Shown one piece after another: positions 42,994-55,753 of a stretch of 64,000 bases of DNA (its first letter is position 1; each line of letters starts with the position of its first letter). The notes beneath the pieces were generated by a model. It did not search any database and was not told the origin of the DNA. It saw only the letters and a list, made by a program, of their open reading frames with translations. This DNA is from Mastigias papua (Eukaryota > Cnidaria > Scyphozoa > Rhizostomeae > Mastigiidae): NCBI GenBank assembly GCA_964019165.1, contig OZ025281.1:7014799-7078798 (forward strand). Reading direction: 5' to 3'. Made by a program: the position numbers and the translations under genes.

Positions 42994-45900
42994 GAAACTG
43001 AGCCATTCGTTCTTTTCATTTTTCATGTTAAGGAGCATTCACAGCCTCGATTTCACACTGAGTATCTCCTCTAACCAGATCGGTGTTTAACATGTGTATG
43101 ACCACGAGTCCGATCCAAATTACTTTTATATTCATAGTGAGCATATTAACTAGTGCACGATTTTTGTATTCGTGTACACTGGAAGTCCCAATTGTGAGGT
43201 CTACAAAATATAGTTCATTTGGTCGTTAGTTAATCTTTTCTCCTTACGACGTAAGTGACTAACTGGTTATTGTTTATTATGGGAGCCTATCGGTCTAAGC
43301 CACTGTTAGACAAGATATCAATTGATGGAAAAGGGAATGGGGTAATGTATGGTGTCTCAGAGATGCAGGGATGGCGAGTATCAATGGAGGTAGGAAACTG
43401 TACTCTGGAGTTTGTACTTGCTTAGTTTTGCATTATGCATTATGTGCAGGTGCTGTATGTCAATTCTTGTTCCAAGTCTTGTATAATGTATCTTACCACC
43501 AGTACGGGTGGCTGCTGTGTTAATTTCAGAATGAGATACCCTAGAAGTACGTTGAATATGTAATTGCAAATGTAGATGTGGACGAGAGAATCCAGTCCAT
43601 ACTGGAGTTGTTGTACGCTGCGGAACTCCGCCATTGGTTCGAGAGATTTTACACCATTATAATCCTTGTATCCATACTTTCTCTTTAATGTTGTGAACTG
43701 TGCCAGCGTTCAAATATGTGGCTCACTCACCTCGTTTCCTGACTGGTCGGCGCTTATTTTCTGAATATGAGTGGATATTGCGTGGAAGTCATTCATTAGT
43801 ACGTGCACCACCAAAATTGCCAAAATTCTACGGCCCCCCTTCATAAGCACACGTACACTTTTTACGTACCCATCCCCTCTTGCGTATGCACTCTCGGTTA
43901 TCTGAACCCCATTTCTAAGAGAAAGTTTCTAGCCATCCAAAAATACGAAGAAAGACTTTTCTAAGCGTTCAAAACAAAGTAGAACGATCGTTACAAATAA
44001 TATTTTATGAATAAATCGATGAGAGATTTCTTCTATAACTGAGGTGGGGGATAAGCTGAAGTCTTTCTGCAAATGAAAATATTGCAGGAGACCTGCAGAA
44101 AAGTAGACAAGTGGATATAAAGGTTTTTAAATGCCTCAATGGCATTGCCTCTACATATCTTAGCAATATATTTGCAAAACAAAACGTTGATTATGCAGTC
44201 TTCGCAATACAGATACTGACTTGAGACTGCTCGAAAAAGCTCCGCTAATGGACACAAATGTTGTTCGTCCAGAGGTGCAAAATGCTGGACTAGCCTTTCA
44301 ACTAAGGCCAAACAGGCATCTTCAATTAAAGCTTTCATAAAATTCAGGCGCCACATTTAACCAAGGTCAATCATCAAGAGGCCAATCATATGGCTAACTG
44401 GACACATTATTCATCATATCACGTGTACCCGCATATCTGGCTATAAATTTCGTTTCACCTTTCGGTCGCTATCCGACGTTTCATACTCTGACGAGTGTCG
44501 GACGAAAAAAAGCTTTTCAGTATGGTTAAAACATGGTACCGCTTTTTCGTGCTGTAGTGAAGTTCTGTAGTACCAACAGACTTTTCAAGTTTCAATTTGT
44601 ACAAAATTATTTTAAGGATGTTTAAAACTGGATAATACATTTTTAGCATATTATATATTAATTAGACTTTTCTACTTTTATAATTAGGTTTTTTAATATG
44701 TCTTTTATTTATGGTAAATGAAAAATTGTAATGTAGACAGAGGGCCCCTTGAAAATCAGCACTCACTGAAGGGCTACCCTCCTTAAACTTATGAAGTCAA
44801 ATCAAATTGAATCATATGGTGATAAGTTTTTTTTATTTTGCATACATACTTGAATGTGTCAACCCCCTCCCTCCATGCATACATTCATATGCTTCCCTCC
44901 TTGAATGCATTCATACCTTTTTCTTTGACCACCCTCACCCCTTCATGCGTATGTATTAAATGAATGACTGCAAGGGCTGCAGACATGTCACCAGAGCCTC
45001 CTATGGTAGTGGGGGCAGCTTTTACAAGGGGCACATTGCCAATCATTATATATTTTGTGACTTAATAAGTAACTTAACAGAAAATACCTTCCAAAGTAAG
45101 TTTTGCTCTGAATTGCAGGTAGTTCTCTGAGTTTACTTTTTGGATGCTTTGCTTGTGCAAATGGGAAAAAATTTAAATGCACTGCTAGATGCAGGCTATG
45201 CAGTGGCATATGAAAGTGCTACTGTTTTGTAAGATTGTGATAAGTTGTGCAATCTTGCGTGCCAGACCATCCCCCCAATTGTTAGTTTTAACATTTTCCC
45301 CACCCACTGCATTTATTTCAACCCATATTTATTGATTTTGAGGATTTTATCTGTGAAATTGTGTTTTTCTTACTAGAGAATGTTTTCATTTACTTAGAGC
45401 CAATCAGACAGTTATTTAATAATAACTTGAGATAACTATAATTTACACTGCCTTGCTTTGTATTGACAATTCAAGAATAGTCATTCATTCTAAGTTCTTC
45501 CTGGAGATATCGATATCTCTATTTTCCAACCCCCCACTATTAATTTCCAGAGCAGTTTCTAACCCCATATTTATTCCCATCCCTTGATTATTCTGTACTC
45601 AAAGCTGTACAAGAATGCATAGTTTGGCAAGAGTGCACTCTAGATTTTATGTCTTAAGTGATACTGTACACCCAAAAGAGGCATGGCATAATGTTGAAAA
45701 GTGATAACGGATGGTGTGATTGACTAATTTGCATATTTTCCAGCTATTGTTATGAAAGTAATGAGATAGAAATTGCTTTGAACTGTATGCTGCAACTCTT
45801 GAACTTCATTTATCACTGTGACTAAGCTGAAGAGTTTAGAAATGACAGCCTGCTATGTCCTGAATATCCACTGGTATTCATTGTAGTCAAGTAGTTATTG

Positions 45901-47751
45901 AAATTTATCAGTTGTTTCAGATCTTCCTTATTAAAGTAATCTTTTATTGCTTTGGCTGGTGGAATCAAATGGTCTTTAGAATATGGTATAGATAACAGTT
46001 CATTTGCTCATAGCGGCAGATGCAATTTGAGTTTGGGAAAATATAACAAAATATATTGTACTTCTCACTGGTGCTCATTTCTTTTTACCTGCACTTGCTT
46101 TGTTGAGACAGTTTACCCTAACAAGCCTGCTATTTTTGTGACAAGATATTGGAACTGTTCATTGGAAAAGCCCCTGCAAACTAAGGTATAGTTAATTGAT
46201 GCTTATGAAGGCTGGCTTTGCTGTAAGAGTTGAGCTCTGTAAAATTTAGAGTTATTTTCAAGCAACAAGTTGAAGGTAACTAATTGGTTGAAAATTTTTG
46301 AAGTCACTGTATTTTACCTTTATTGCATACCTTTGCCCTAGTGTAATTAGATAGTCCTTCCAGCTAAATGGGTGTTGTCATAAAGGGTGTGTCCCTTAAT
46401 GGGTGCAGCACACTAAAATCCCTCCAGTCTATGGTGGGTGCTTTTGTTTTAGTGACAGTAAAGATGAACTGTTGGCACTATTCAGTCATCTGGGGATTCA
46501 TGTCTCAGCAACAACTTGCCAGAAAATTCTTCAGATAATACACAATCAGATTCAGTCCTGTTGTTTTTGAGCAATGGTTGTATCACAGACTGCATGTTTA
46601 TAGTTGAACGTTGATAGATAATTTCCTAGTTTCGGTTAATGGAAAATGGTTTGTGTAGTTCACAGCTATCAATTTACCATTTGCAGTGTGTTTGTTGTAG
46701 AATAGTTGCTTTTTGCCTCCTTGACAAGATTTAGTTATGATGTTTTGAGGGAGATTCCATGACACTACTTTCGGGGGTTTAGTGTCAAGCCAAATCCCTT
46801 CAGGTTCATTTAATTTTTGCTACTTCATTGTAGATTTGTGACTGCAGAGGATTCTGGAAGTTGTTCAGCAGATACTTGCTGGACTATTTAACAATTGCTA
46901 GGATTTTTAGTGTGCTGTTCACTTTTAGCTTTTGTGCATGAGTTGGAGGGAAGGATGTCAATATACCAGGCCACTCTGACATTGTTTACAGTAGAGATGT
47001 TGTTTGTAAGTTCTACATAGCTCTTTATGTTTGCAACACAGTTCTTGTAGGCTAAAGCTAGGATTTTATCCAATTTATTCTTTGGATTATTGCAGTTTGA
47101 TACATCTCTGTCTGTTTCTTTTTGTTACATTACTCTTAGGAAACTATCTCATGCATTCTCTCCAGTGCTTCATATTACTCTCAGTTCCCTTAGCTGATGC
47201 CTTCCTTACTCCCAGTACAGTTTGTAGCTTAATCCCAGTACTCTCTATTTACACCACTTTAATAGTTCTTTTCACTATGGATGGTAGTGTTATTTTGGTG
47301 GAGTCAAATTAGGGGCTCCTTTATTCTGAATGTTTCTTTGCTGGAAAATAGTTGCCCTCCTTTCTGAGATCATTTGTTACAAATACCATTAATGATTTCC
47401 ACAGATCATTCTGTACATGAGGATGTAGTTGTAAGGGATTGCTTACTACTAGATAGCATGATAATTTCTATTGTGTAGACTTGATTCCTGGATTTCTGCC
47501 TCATTGTAAAGAACATTTTGAAGAATTATGTGCTTATTTCATATACAGGAGACTAGCTTTGTACTGATAGCCCGCTAAACGCGGACTCCCCTTACCCTAG
47601 TCCAAAAGTTGCAGATTAGCCTTGGAAAGACTAACGCTGTGCCCCATGAAAGCTGCATGGTCTGCATTTGCGATGAGCAAGCATCAAAAAAGCTCGCAAA
47701 GGATCACAAGAAGTTGACCTCATGTACTTCTGCGATGGAGCACATGACTTT
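42994..47751. other. Long stretch without a recognisable gene
   Basis: No gene family recognised. The best open frame is on the reverse strand at 44356-44033 (107 aa, containing CLALVERLVQHFAPLDEQ and Cys-rich YLYCEDCI). It could be an exon of an unknown gene, but there is no clear splice signal and no family match. Composition is AT-rich with poly-pyrimidine patches near 44870-44950. Confidence 0.4.
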
Positions 47752-47947
47752 CGGCCTTGCATTGTGCAAATCGAAGAAAATTGGGAGAAAAACTTGTGCA
47801 AAATATGCTCTTATATCTGCGATAGGCTACGGGGCTTCTTGACTTTCTTCCTTGTTCGGTGCTGCCCCGTAGCCTAGCGCAGGTATAAGAGCATTTTTTG
47901 CTCAATTTTTTCCCGCAATTTTCTTCGATTTGCACAATGCAAGGCCA
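47752..47947. repeat. Long hairpin: 84-bp inverted arms, 28-bp loop
   Basis: 47752-47835 and 47864-47947 are reverse complements with about 8 mismatches; the first 31 bp of the outer stem are perfect. It could be a fold-back MITE or a transcribed small-RNA precursor. Confidence 0.85.
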
Positions 47948-48323
47948 ACGCCATAGTACGAACGGGGGTCAACGCAATGATTTGTTTTCTAAACGTTAAT
48001 TTGATACAAAGGAGATCATATAAGCTACAGAGAAGTACCATTTGATTGGAAAAGACAATCATGAATCATTTATATGATTGTGAGACGCAGAGCCCCTGAA
48101 ATTCCCAAAAAAGTACATCGGGTGCCCTCCACTTCAGGGATAGGTTTGCTGGCCTATTTTTAAAACGATTAAGTTTTACACGTATAACCAAAGCCAAATA
48201 ATAAAACCAATGAAGGAAAGAAATCCGAAAATAGCAGACAGTACAAATAATAGCTTGAGTTCAGCAAGTTTGTCAAAGTTCGACGGCGTGCAGGTTCGTC
48301 AAAGGTAGGCGGAAAACGGCAAT

Positions 48324-48547
48324 ATTCCGATTTAGTTGAGTAGTATAGTTCGTTCTGTTGCGCTAGTCCGCAAAATATATATATTACAATTGGTTACAGT
48401 TGTAGTTCAGGACTGGGTACTAGGGGAGGCCGTAAGTAGTTTTTCGTGACCATGTGCTTTTAAGATAACGAAAGATCAAGAGTGAGAAAACGTGAGTTTT
48501 AACAAACATAGTGAGGGTGTATCGAGACAATTTACAAATTCGGTACA
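48324..48547 (+). repeat. BEL/Pao 5' LTR
   Basis: 224 bp, from ATTCCGATTTAG to ATTCGGTACA; one mismatch to the 3' LTR. The start does not follow the usual TG rule. Confidence 0.93.
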
Positions 48548-48551
48548 TTTG

Positions 48552-48570
48552 TGGCGACCACGAAGGGACA
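48552..48570 (+). promoter_or_regulatory. BEL/Pao primer-binding site
   Basis: TGGCGACCACGAAGGGACA, four bases after the LTR. TGG at the start fits the CCA end of a tRNA. The tRNA species was not determined. Confidence 0.7.
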
Positions 48571-48581
48571 GGCTATAAAAC

Positions 48582-51500
48582 ATGATAAAAGAAACAGAAG
48601 AAAGCACCAGTTTAACTTCAGATGAGTTGGACTTAGAGATGTCAGGTGAAGAAGAAATCGGGAAGGAAATTGTCAAATTGAAATACTTTGCTGATCAAAC
48701 AGACGAGTTATTAGAAGGTAAGGATTTCAAAGAGATTGAGCTTGTAGTTTCTAAAATGGAAGAAAGTCATGGGAAAATTTCAAATTTGATTCTGCAATTT
48801 GAAGAAATGAATATAGAGGCAGGAAAGTCAGCTAGAACAATAAGACAATGGAAAAAGGAAACAAAAGAAAAATTTCTAAGACAACTTCATGATAAGGAAA
48901 GGCTCAATACAGCACTGAAAGAGAAAGGAAAGCAAGATAAGGAAGAAGAAAACAGATGCAAAGACAGGGAAGCCGATCAATATGCAAGGAGAGTCATAGA
49001 GCAGCAGCAAAGGCTACAGGCGGAGTTTGAACTAAGGTTAAGTAAAGAAAAATATGAAAGAGAACAACAGATATTAGAGCACAAAATGAAAGCTGAGTTG
49101 AGATTAACTGAAAGGAAATTAGAATTAGAGGCTGAAGCAAGATCAACATACTCAAAACTACCTGAGCTTAGAGTAACACAGTTTAAAGGGACTAGGTTGG
49201 ATTGGGTGAGATTTGAAAATATGTTTACAACTCAAGTATTGAATAAGGGGTTCAGTGATGAAATCAAATTTGGCTATCTGCTTGAAATGGTGAATTCGAA
49301 AGTGAGAGAACAAATTGCCAATTTAAAGCCAGGGACAGAAGGCCTTAAAATTGCATGGGATAGATTAAAGAAAGAATATGGACAAAAGCAAACAGTTATC
49401 AACACACACATTGAGGAAGTTGTAAATTTGCCAGTAATAAGATCAACAAGTTACACAAAAATTCAAGATTTCTATGAGAAGCTAAGCAAAAACTATGATG
49501 CCCTTTCAACATTAGGAGAAAAGGAAGTACTGAAAGGTTTTGTGATGACAACTTTAAATAAGCTGCATGCTATAAAGTCAGATATAGTGAGAACAGATGA
49601 GCAATGGGAAACATGGCAAATGCACAACCTAATTGATAGTATTTATGCATGGTTGAGAAGAAACAAAGTAGATGAATCAGCGAAGGAAGCAGAGAGAAAA
49701 GAAAAACATTGGTTTGCTGGAGATTCAAGCAAAGAGAGAAGTAAGCCAAAGTGTATTTACTGCGATGGAGAGCATTGGTCAGACAAGTGTGACAAATATG
49801 AAGGCATTGAGGAAAGAAAACAACATTTCAGAAAAAATAGGCTGTGTTTTAATTGTGGTAAGAAAGGACACAGAGAAAACAAATGTTTCAGTAGAGGATG
49901 CTATCACTGCAAAACAAAACACCATACTAGCTTGTGTGACAAAGGAGGTAAAAGCTCTGAGCTTACAGGATTTTCACCATCTGTTGAAGAGAGCCTGCCT
50001 CCTATAATACCTGTAGTATCACAAGGAAAGACATTATGGGGATTTTTAGACAGTGGCTCAGGAAGAAATTTTATATCAACTGATGCAATCAAGATGCTAA
50101 AGCTAAGACCAATCAGATACGAAACAAGAAGTATACTGACAGTGAATAGAACAAGAAAGCAATCAATGCCAGTCTACAAAGTGACTTTGAACTCTGTAAA
50201 TAAGAAAGAAGCTGAAGAAATAGAAGTGACAGGTGCAAACTTAAAAGATTTTACAACAATAACCAGGCCAAATTTGAGAGAGTTGCAAGCCAAGTTTGAA
50301 CACACAAAGGACAAAGTTTATTACATGACTTCTTCAGGAAAGCATACAATTCATCTTATACTAGGGGACAAGTTTTATTCCAAAATCAAAACAAAGGACA
50401 TTTTGAAAGGGAAACCAGAAGAACCAATTGTTGAAGGAACGACTTTTGGCTGGGTGATCCATGGGGGAGATTTCCCAGATAATCAATGCATGTTTACTAG
50501 AGAAACCAGTGACTATGAAAGACTTTATAGCCTTGACGTGCTAGGAGTGGAAGATAGAGGTGAGAATGACCAGTTTGATGTAATGAGAGAATTTCATGAA
50601 AATATCAGCAGAAAAGATGATGGGAGATATGAAGTAAATGTACCATGGGTGCCTGGAGCCAACCTAAATAAAACAAATGAAGTTCAAAGCAGAAAAAGAC
50701 TACAGAACCTAGAGAGAAAACTGACAAAGAATGAAAACTTGAAACAAGGATATGAGAAAATTATAGAAGATCAGCTTAAAGGTGAGATCATAGAAAAAGT
50801 GCCTGAAAAAGCAACTGGTGAAAGAATTTATTATATGCCCCACAAGCCTGTTGTGAGGGAAGATGCAGCCACAACAAAGATTAGGATGGTATTTGATGCC
50901 AGTGCTCAGCCTGACCCTGGATCAAATAGCATAAATGACTGTATGTATAAAGGCTTAGCAATACAACCACAGCTGTGGGACATATTAATAAGAGCAAGAA
51001 TGTCACCATATATACTTCTTGGGGATATAGAAAAAGCGTTTCTGCAAGTGGGAATCAAAAGTGAAGACAGGGATGCATTCAGGTTTTTGTTTACAATGAA
51101 TGGAAAAGAGGAGCAGTTACGTTTCCAGAGAGTACCATTTGGCACTGAAGCAAGTTCTTTCATGCTAGGAGCTACACTAATGTATCATTATGGGCAATAT
51201 GATTCACCAGAGTTAGATGATACAATTAACATGCTGAGAGAGAACACTTATGTTGACAATTTAATGGGTACAGGGTGGAATTATGAAAGCCTGCAGAAAT
51301 TCAAGATACAATCAACAGCAATTCTTGCAGATGCAAGGTTTCCTGTGCACAAGTGGGAATCAAATTTGCCAGAGCTTGAGAGCGAAAAGATGAAAAATCC
51401 ATCAGCAATTCTAGGTTTATGCTGGGATAAACAAAAAGACACTTTAGAAATTGAAATAAACAAGACCTTAGAAATAATGCCCGTAACTAAAGCAACCATG

Positions 51501-53822
51501 TTAAGTCAATTGAGCAGAGTATATGACCCACTGGGCATAGTTTCACCAACATTAGTAGAAGGGAAGAGACTATATAGAGAAGCATGTGATGAAATGAAAA
51601 GCTGGAATACAGAGTTGCCAGAGCCTCTTGCTAAAGGCTATTTGAAATGGGTTGAGCAATTGAAAAATGTCAAAGTCCCCAGAAGTTTAATTAAAGATAT
51701 CAGAAAAGTAAAAGGGATCAATCTCCATATATTTGCAGATGCAAGTGCAATAGCATGCTCTTCAGTAACAATTGCACTGATACAGCATGGAACAGGTACT
51801 GTCAAGGGCCTTTTAACATCAAAATCAAGAATATCAAAAAGGAAAACATCAATTGCAAGGCTAGAACTAGTGAGTGGTCAAATGGCTGCGAACATGGCTA
51901 AAAATGTCTACATGGCACTTAAAGGATTGCCTATAACCTCAGTAAACATATGGATGGACAGTATGGTGGCACTTTTCTGGATTTCAAATCCAGGAAAATC
52001 ATGGAAAGTTTTTGTTGCTAATAGAACAAGAAAGATTGCCGAAGTAACAAAAGAATTAGATATAAATTGGAGATACTGTCCAACAAAGACCAATATTGCA
52101 GACTTAGGCAGCCGTGGAGCAAATCTTGATAAAATGGCTAAGGGGGAGTGGTTTGAAGGCCCTAATTGGCTACTGTCAGAAAAGGAATGGCCAGGACAAC
52201 CAGAGCTAAAGTGTTGCACAACAGTAAATAGTGAATATAAGCAAATGAAAGAAGCTGTGTTTCATACAACTGAAATTACATTGGATGAATGGGACAACCT
52301 TTTAGAACGGAAACCATATTGGCAGACTTTGAAAATAACTGCTTGGGCATTGCGATTTATGAAAAACTGTCTAGCTAGAGTCAAAAAGAGAAAATTAACT
52401 AAGGGAAAATTGACAACTCAAGAGGTTCTAGATGCAAGAGATTATTGGGTTAAAAGAGAGCAGTCAAAGATTACTGAAATCAAAGAGACTCCAGGATATA
52501 GTGTTGAGAAAGAAAAAGAGACAGGTATTTTGAAATGCTATGGAAGGATTAACGGCTACAATCCAACTTACCTAGAGATGGGACTATTTGCCGAGAAGCT
52601 CATTACCTACACCCATCAAGCGATTATGCATTTTGGAGTTGCAGATACAATGGCTGCTATTAGAGAAAATTGGTGGATACCGAGGCTACGAGCTGCAGTA
52701 AAACGAGACAGAAAGAGGTGTGCGATATGCAAAGTTTTTTCAACAAAGCCATTCAAGGGACAGTCAACTGCACCTTTACCAACAATTCGCACGAATATCA
52801 GTTGGCCGTTTGAAACAACAGGAGTAGATTTTGCGGGGCCATTCTTATATAGAGCCGGAAAGAACAAAGCAGAGAAAGCCTACATTATCATATTTACGTG
52901 TGCAGTCATGAGAGGTGTACATTTTGAAATTACACAGACACAAGGAGCTGACGAATTCAAAGCAAAGTTAAATGCTTTTATTACTAGAAAGACAAGGCCA
53001 AAGTTACTTGTTTCTGACAATGCTCAAGTGTTTAAGACAACTGCTAACTGGATAAGGAACATTAGAAAGAGTGAAAGTCTACAAGACTACTTGGCAAGAC
53101 AAGAAATTAGCTGGAGGTTCAACCTGTCTAAAAGCCCATGGTGGGGCTCTATGTATGAGCGATTAATCAAAGATTTAAAGAGAGCACTTTATAAAACAGT
53201 TGGGAAATTGTTGCTTAGTTTCGAACACTTTGGAACAATTGTTATGGACATAGAGAGACACATGAACAATCGTCCTTTGACTTATGTAGAAGGGGATAAC
53301 GAGGAAAGCCAGGTTTTGACACCAAGTATGATAATGTGGGGTAAGAATTGTCACATACTGGAGGAAGTAGATGTGGACGAGAGTGATTGCACAAAGATTC
53401 AGAGACGATTAAGAAATGCTAGAGAACACGTGTGGCAGAGATGGAAGAAAGAATACTTGCACAGTCTAATGGGAGTACATCGCATTACCAAGACAAATTC
53501 ATGCATTCCAAAACCAGGAGAAATTGTTCTTGTCATTGGAGAAGAGAAAAACAGAGGAAAATGGAAAAAGGGTAAAGTAATTAATCTCATTAAAGGAAAA
53601 GATGAAGTCGTTAGAGGAGTAACGCTTCTACACAAAGGACACACTATCGAAAGACCATTGCAAGCGGTATGTCCATTGGAAATTAGAAGTTGTGTTACAG
53701 ATGAGAAAGCTAAAGAAGAGGTGACAAATGTAAAACATCATGAGAAGAGACAAAAAAGGGATTCTGCGTTGAATGCTGCTATGAAGACAAAGATAATGAT
53801 GGAGGAAATTGAAAGTGACTAA
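48582..53822 (+). CDS. BEL/Pao Gag-Pol polyprotein
   Basis: 1,746 residues, uninterrupted. Order: a charged coiled-coil N-terminus (about 1-195); a DUF1759-type Gag ([18 protein letters not shown], about 202-219); three Cys/His knuckles including [14 protein letters not shown] (about 392-448); an aspartic protease of the DUF1758 type with [10 protein letters not shown] (about 488-497); RT with [10 protein letters not shown] (about 767), [12 protein letters not shown] (about 812) and the catalytic YVDNLMG (about 890); RNase H starting LHIFADAS (about 1048); integrase zinc region HQAIMHFG...CAICK (about 1345-1385) and rve core with TGVDFAGP (about 1412), VSDNAQVF (about 1478) and the Glu in SMYERLIKD (about 1526); then a DUF5641-type C-terminus. 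RT before integrase with no envelope is typical BEL/Pao. The second catalytic Asp position reads Asn (YVDN). Confidence 0.97.
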   Translation: MIKETEESTSLTSDELDLEMSGEEEIGKEIVKLKYFADQTDELLEGKDFKEIELVVSKMEESHGKISNLILQFEEMNIEAGKSARTIRQWKKETKEKFLRQLHDKERLNTALKEKGKQDKEEENRCKDREADQYARRVIEQQQRLQAEFELRLSKEKYEREQQILEHKMKAELRLTERKLELEAEARSTYSKLPELRVTQFKGTRLDWVRFENMFTTQVLNKGFSDEIKFGYLLEMVNSKVREQIANLKPGTEGLKIAWDRLKKEYGQKQTVINTHIEEVVNLPVIRSTSYTKIQDFYEKLSKNYDALSTLGEKEVLKGFVMTTLNKLHAIKSDIVRTDEQWETWQMHNLIDSIYAWLRRNKVDESAKEAERKEKHWFAGDSSKERSKPKCIYCDGEHWSDKCDKYEGIEERKQHFRKNRLCFNCGKKGHRENKCFSRGCYHCKTKHHTSLCDKGGKSSELTGFSPSVEESLPPIIPVVSQGKTLWGFLDSGSGRNFISTDAIKMLKLRPIRYETRSILTVNRTRKQSMPVYKVTLNSVNKKEAEEIEVTGANLKDFTTITRPNLRELQAKFEHTKDKVYYMTSSGKHTIHLILGDKFYSKIKTKDILKGKPEEPIVEGTTFGWVIHGGDFPDNQCMFTRETSDYERLYSLDVLGVEDRGENDQFDVMREFHENISRKDDGRYEVNVPWVPGANLNKTNEVQSRKRLQNLERKLTKNENLKQGYEKIIEDQLKGEIIEKVPEKATGERIYYMPHKPVVREDAATTKIRMVFDASAQPDPGSNSINDCMYKGLAIQPQLWDILIRARMSPYILLGDIEKAFLQVGIKSEDRDAFRFLFTMNGKEEQLRFQRVPFGTEASSFMLGATLMYHYGQYDSPELDDTINMLRENTYVDNLMGTGWNYESLQKFKIQSTAILADARFPVHKWESNLPELESEKMKNPSAILGLCWDKQKDTLEIEINKTLEIMPVTKATMLSQLSRVYDPLGIVSPTLVEGKRLYREACDEMKSWNTELPEPLAKGYLKWVEQLKNVKVPRSLIKDIRKVKGINLHIFADASAIACSSVTIALIQHGTGTVKGLLTSKSRISKRKTSIARLELVSGQMAANMAKNVYMALKGLPITSVNIWMDSMVALFWISNPGKSWKVFVANRTRKIAEVTKELDINWRYCPTKTNIADLGSRGANLDKMAKGEWFEGPNWLLSEKEWPGQPELKCCTTVNSEYKQMKEAVFHTTEITLDEWDNLLERKPYWQTLKITAWALRFMKNCLARVKKRKLTKGKLTTQEVLDARDYWVKREQSKITEIKETPGYSVEKEKETGILKCYGRINGYNPTYLEMGLFAEKLITYTHQAIMHFGVADTMAAIRENWWIPRLRAAVKRDRKRCAICKVFSTKPFKGQSTAPLPTIRTNISWPFETTGVDFAGPFLYRAGKNKAEKAYIIIFTCAVMRGVHFEITQTQGADEFKAKLNAFITRKTRPKLLVSDNAQVFKTTANWIRNIRKSESLQDYLARQEISWRFNLSKSPWWGSMYERLIKDLKRALYKTVGKLLLSFEHFGTIVMDIERHMNNRPLTYVEGDNEESQVLTPSMIMWGKNCHILEEVDVDESDCTKIQRRLRNAREHVWQRWKKEYLHSLMGVHRITKTNSCIPKPGEIVLVIGEEKNRGKWKKGKVINLIKGKDEVVRGVTLLHKGHTIERPLQAVCPLEIRSCVTDEKAKEEVTNVKHHEKRQKRDSALNAAMKTKIMMEEIESD

Positions 53823-53873
53823 CTGAGGAACTATTAATGGAAGTAAAATTTGACGTTTATTGAACCTCAAATT

Positions 53874-53886
53874 TTAGGGGAGTTAT
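53874..53886 (+). promoter_or_regulatory. BEL/Pao polypurine stretch (weak)
   Basis: TAGGGGAG lies just before the 3' LTR and is the best candidate plus-strand primer. Confidence 0.45.
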
Positions 53887-54110
53887 ATTCCGATTTAGTT
53901 GAGTAGTATAGTTCGTTCTGTTGCGCTAGTCCGCAAAATATATATATTACAATTTGTTACAGTTGTAGTTCAGGACTGGGTACTAGGGGAGGCCGTAAGT
54001 AGTTTTTCGTGACCATGTGCTTTTAAGATAACGAAAGATCAAGAGTGAGAAAACGTGAGTTTTAACAAACATAGTGAGGGTGTATCGAGACAATTTACAA
54101 ATTCGGTACA
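53887..54110 (+). repeat. BEL/Pao 3' LTR
   Basis: 224 bp, one mismatch to 48324-48547; followed by the GCAAT duplication. Confidence 0.93.
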
Positions 54111-54115
54111 GCAAT

Positions 54116-55249
54116 AATAACAATAACGGCAACGCAAGTAAGACAACTTCTCACGTCGACTAAAACACAACTAAAAGTCACGGTGAACGGTAACTAGAAA
54201 TTCACCTACGCCACTTCTATTCTCGGCTACTTGAGCTCAACTGATTTGCAAACAAGAACAGGTACTGATATCACATTAACAACACGCCCATATTACACTG
54301 ACCACTGACACATTACGTACTTCAACAAAGAGATGATGACAGAATCTGTGGCGATGCTACAGCATGAAATGCGGGTGACCACAAACACAACCGGAATCAA
54401 CAGAAACTAATGGCACCACACAGCATTACGTAATGAAGAAACAAAATACAGAACTAGTACTCTAACACTATGGTAGTCGGTGCCCTTTTGCTCCTGTCGG
54501 CCCCCTTGCCCCACTATCGTTCTCCAACAGTTAAGCTTATGTTCTTTACTAAGACTTATCATCATTTCAAATGTACAATGAACTTTTCATTCTCCATGTG
54601 ACTAGTACCGTGAAGAAGCTTAGAACTTCTCAGTGCTGGAGCCGAAAAGTAAGAAACTTTCCTACTATGGACTTCCATTCACTCTACATGTATTGACCCC
54701 CGTTCGTACTTTTGGCGCGCAAAAAGATGCATGGATGTCACAACACCAACAACGTAATACTTAAATGGCCCTCCCCGCACCAAAATTATTTATGAATAAT
54801 TGATCAAAGTCATTTTGGAGTAATTAATCGATATTGTTGAGATTTTTGAGGTGTTCAGCCTCAAATGTGGGGTTTAATGGCGTGTTCATGGAGTGTTCTT
54901 GGGGTGTTCAGCCTGTTCTTGGGGTGTTCGCCTTTTTAGAATCGACGTTTGTATAACACCTTGCGCTGCCTTCTCATTATTAGTTTGGCTCGGTCAAGTG
55001 TTGTTGATGATGATGGATTGGATGATAAAAGCACTAGTCGAACTATTGATCGACCTTTAGGTGGATCTCCACTAGGCGTTTTTTGTGAAAATCTTCTGAA
55101 GCCCTGTTCACATGGCGAAATCTAGCCGGGTTCAACCTTTGTTAGTTCTGTCCCAGGTTTGACCCTTGTTCACAAGGCAGTTCTCTGAAAACTCGTGTGA
55201 ACATATATGGCTTCAGACGCTGATTAACTCTAATTCATGGCTTGTGCAT
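54116..55249. other. No recognisable gene
   Basis: Nothing coding recognised. A short irregular repeat of GTGTTC(T/A)TGGGGT units lies at about 54885-54940. TTGACCCCCGTTCGTAC at 54693-54709 is the complement of a 17-bp block at 47956-47972. Confidence 0.45.
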
Positions 55250-55496
55250 GAATTCAAAATTAAATCTGTTATCATGCTCGGACATTTATTCGGGATTCCC
55301 TTTTAACTTACAATACTAGGATCTCAATCGATGAATTACTAAATCATAATTATCATTCAAATTGAAAACATCAACCTTCGAAGGAAGGCCTACGTGGTAC
55401 CTTTGACCATTAAATGCAATATCAAATGGCTCTCCATTGTTGTTTTCAGATATCGATTGTGGCTTCTTAATTTCTTCTTCAATGCCTGATGAGTCG
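55250..55496 (-). pseudogene. BEL/Pao fragment downstream of the LINE insertion (RT start)
   Basis: Reverse strand reads FNGQRYHVGLPSKVDVFNLNDN and then YDLVIHRLRS, the segment that leads into the reverse transcriptase in BEL/Pao polyproteins. It continues the element interrupted at about 57950. A stop follows near 55319, and the element is lost beyond about 55250. Confidence 0.7.
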
Positions 55497-55558
55497 TTTC
55501 ATTTCATTTCATTTCATTTCATTTCATTTCATTTCATTTCATTTCATTTCATTTCATT
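55497..55558. repeat. (TTTCA)n microsatellite, tail of the LINE
   Basis: About 12 perfect copies of TTTCA (AATGA on the LINE strand). It sits exactly at the LINE's 3' end, which fits the short-repeat tails of CR1/L2-type elements. Confidence 0.9.
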
Positions 55559-55753
55559 CTTTTATGGAGGGTTGCCCTTCAACAGAAGTTGGTTTTCAAG
55601 AGGCCCTCCATTAAAAACATCTACTTACAATAATACTTATAAAATCAATTAAAAATTATGCGCTAATATCTTATTTACAATTTCGAAGATCTATATACAA
55701 CCTTGAAAGATCAAAAGTTACAACAACAAAAAGACTGTTTTTATATACTTGTC

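Larger units (their letters stand above)
48319..54115 (+). mobile_element. Intact BEL/Pao LTR retrotransposon
   Basis: Two 224-bp LTRs (48324-48547 and 53887-54110) differ by one base (TTGGTTAC versus TTTGTTAC). A GCAAT target duplication flanks them (48319-48323 and 54111-54115). A primer site, a polypurine stretch and one open Gag-Pol frame lie between. Exact LTR starts are ambiguous by one or two bases because TATTCCG is shared. A young, probably active copy. Confidence 0.97.

Noticed and set aside
44033..44356. 107-aa reverse frame as a host gene
   Set aside because: No splice signals or family match. It was kept only as a remark in the description of the long non-coding stretch.
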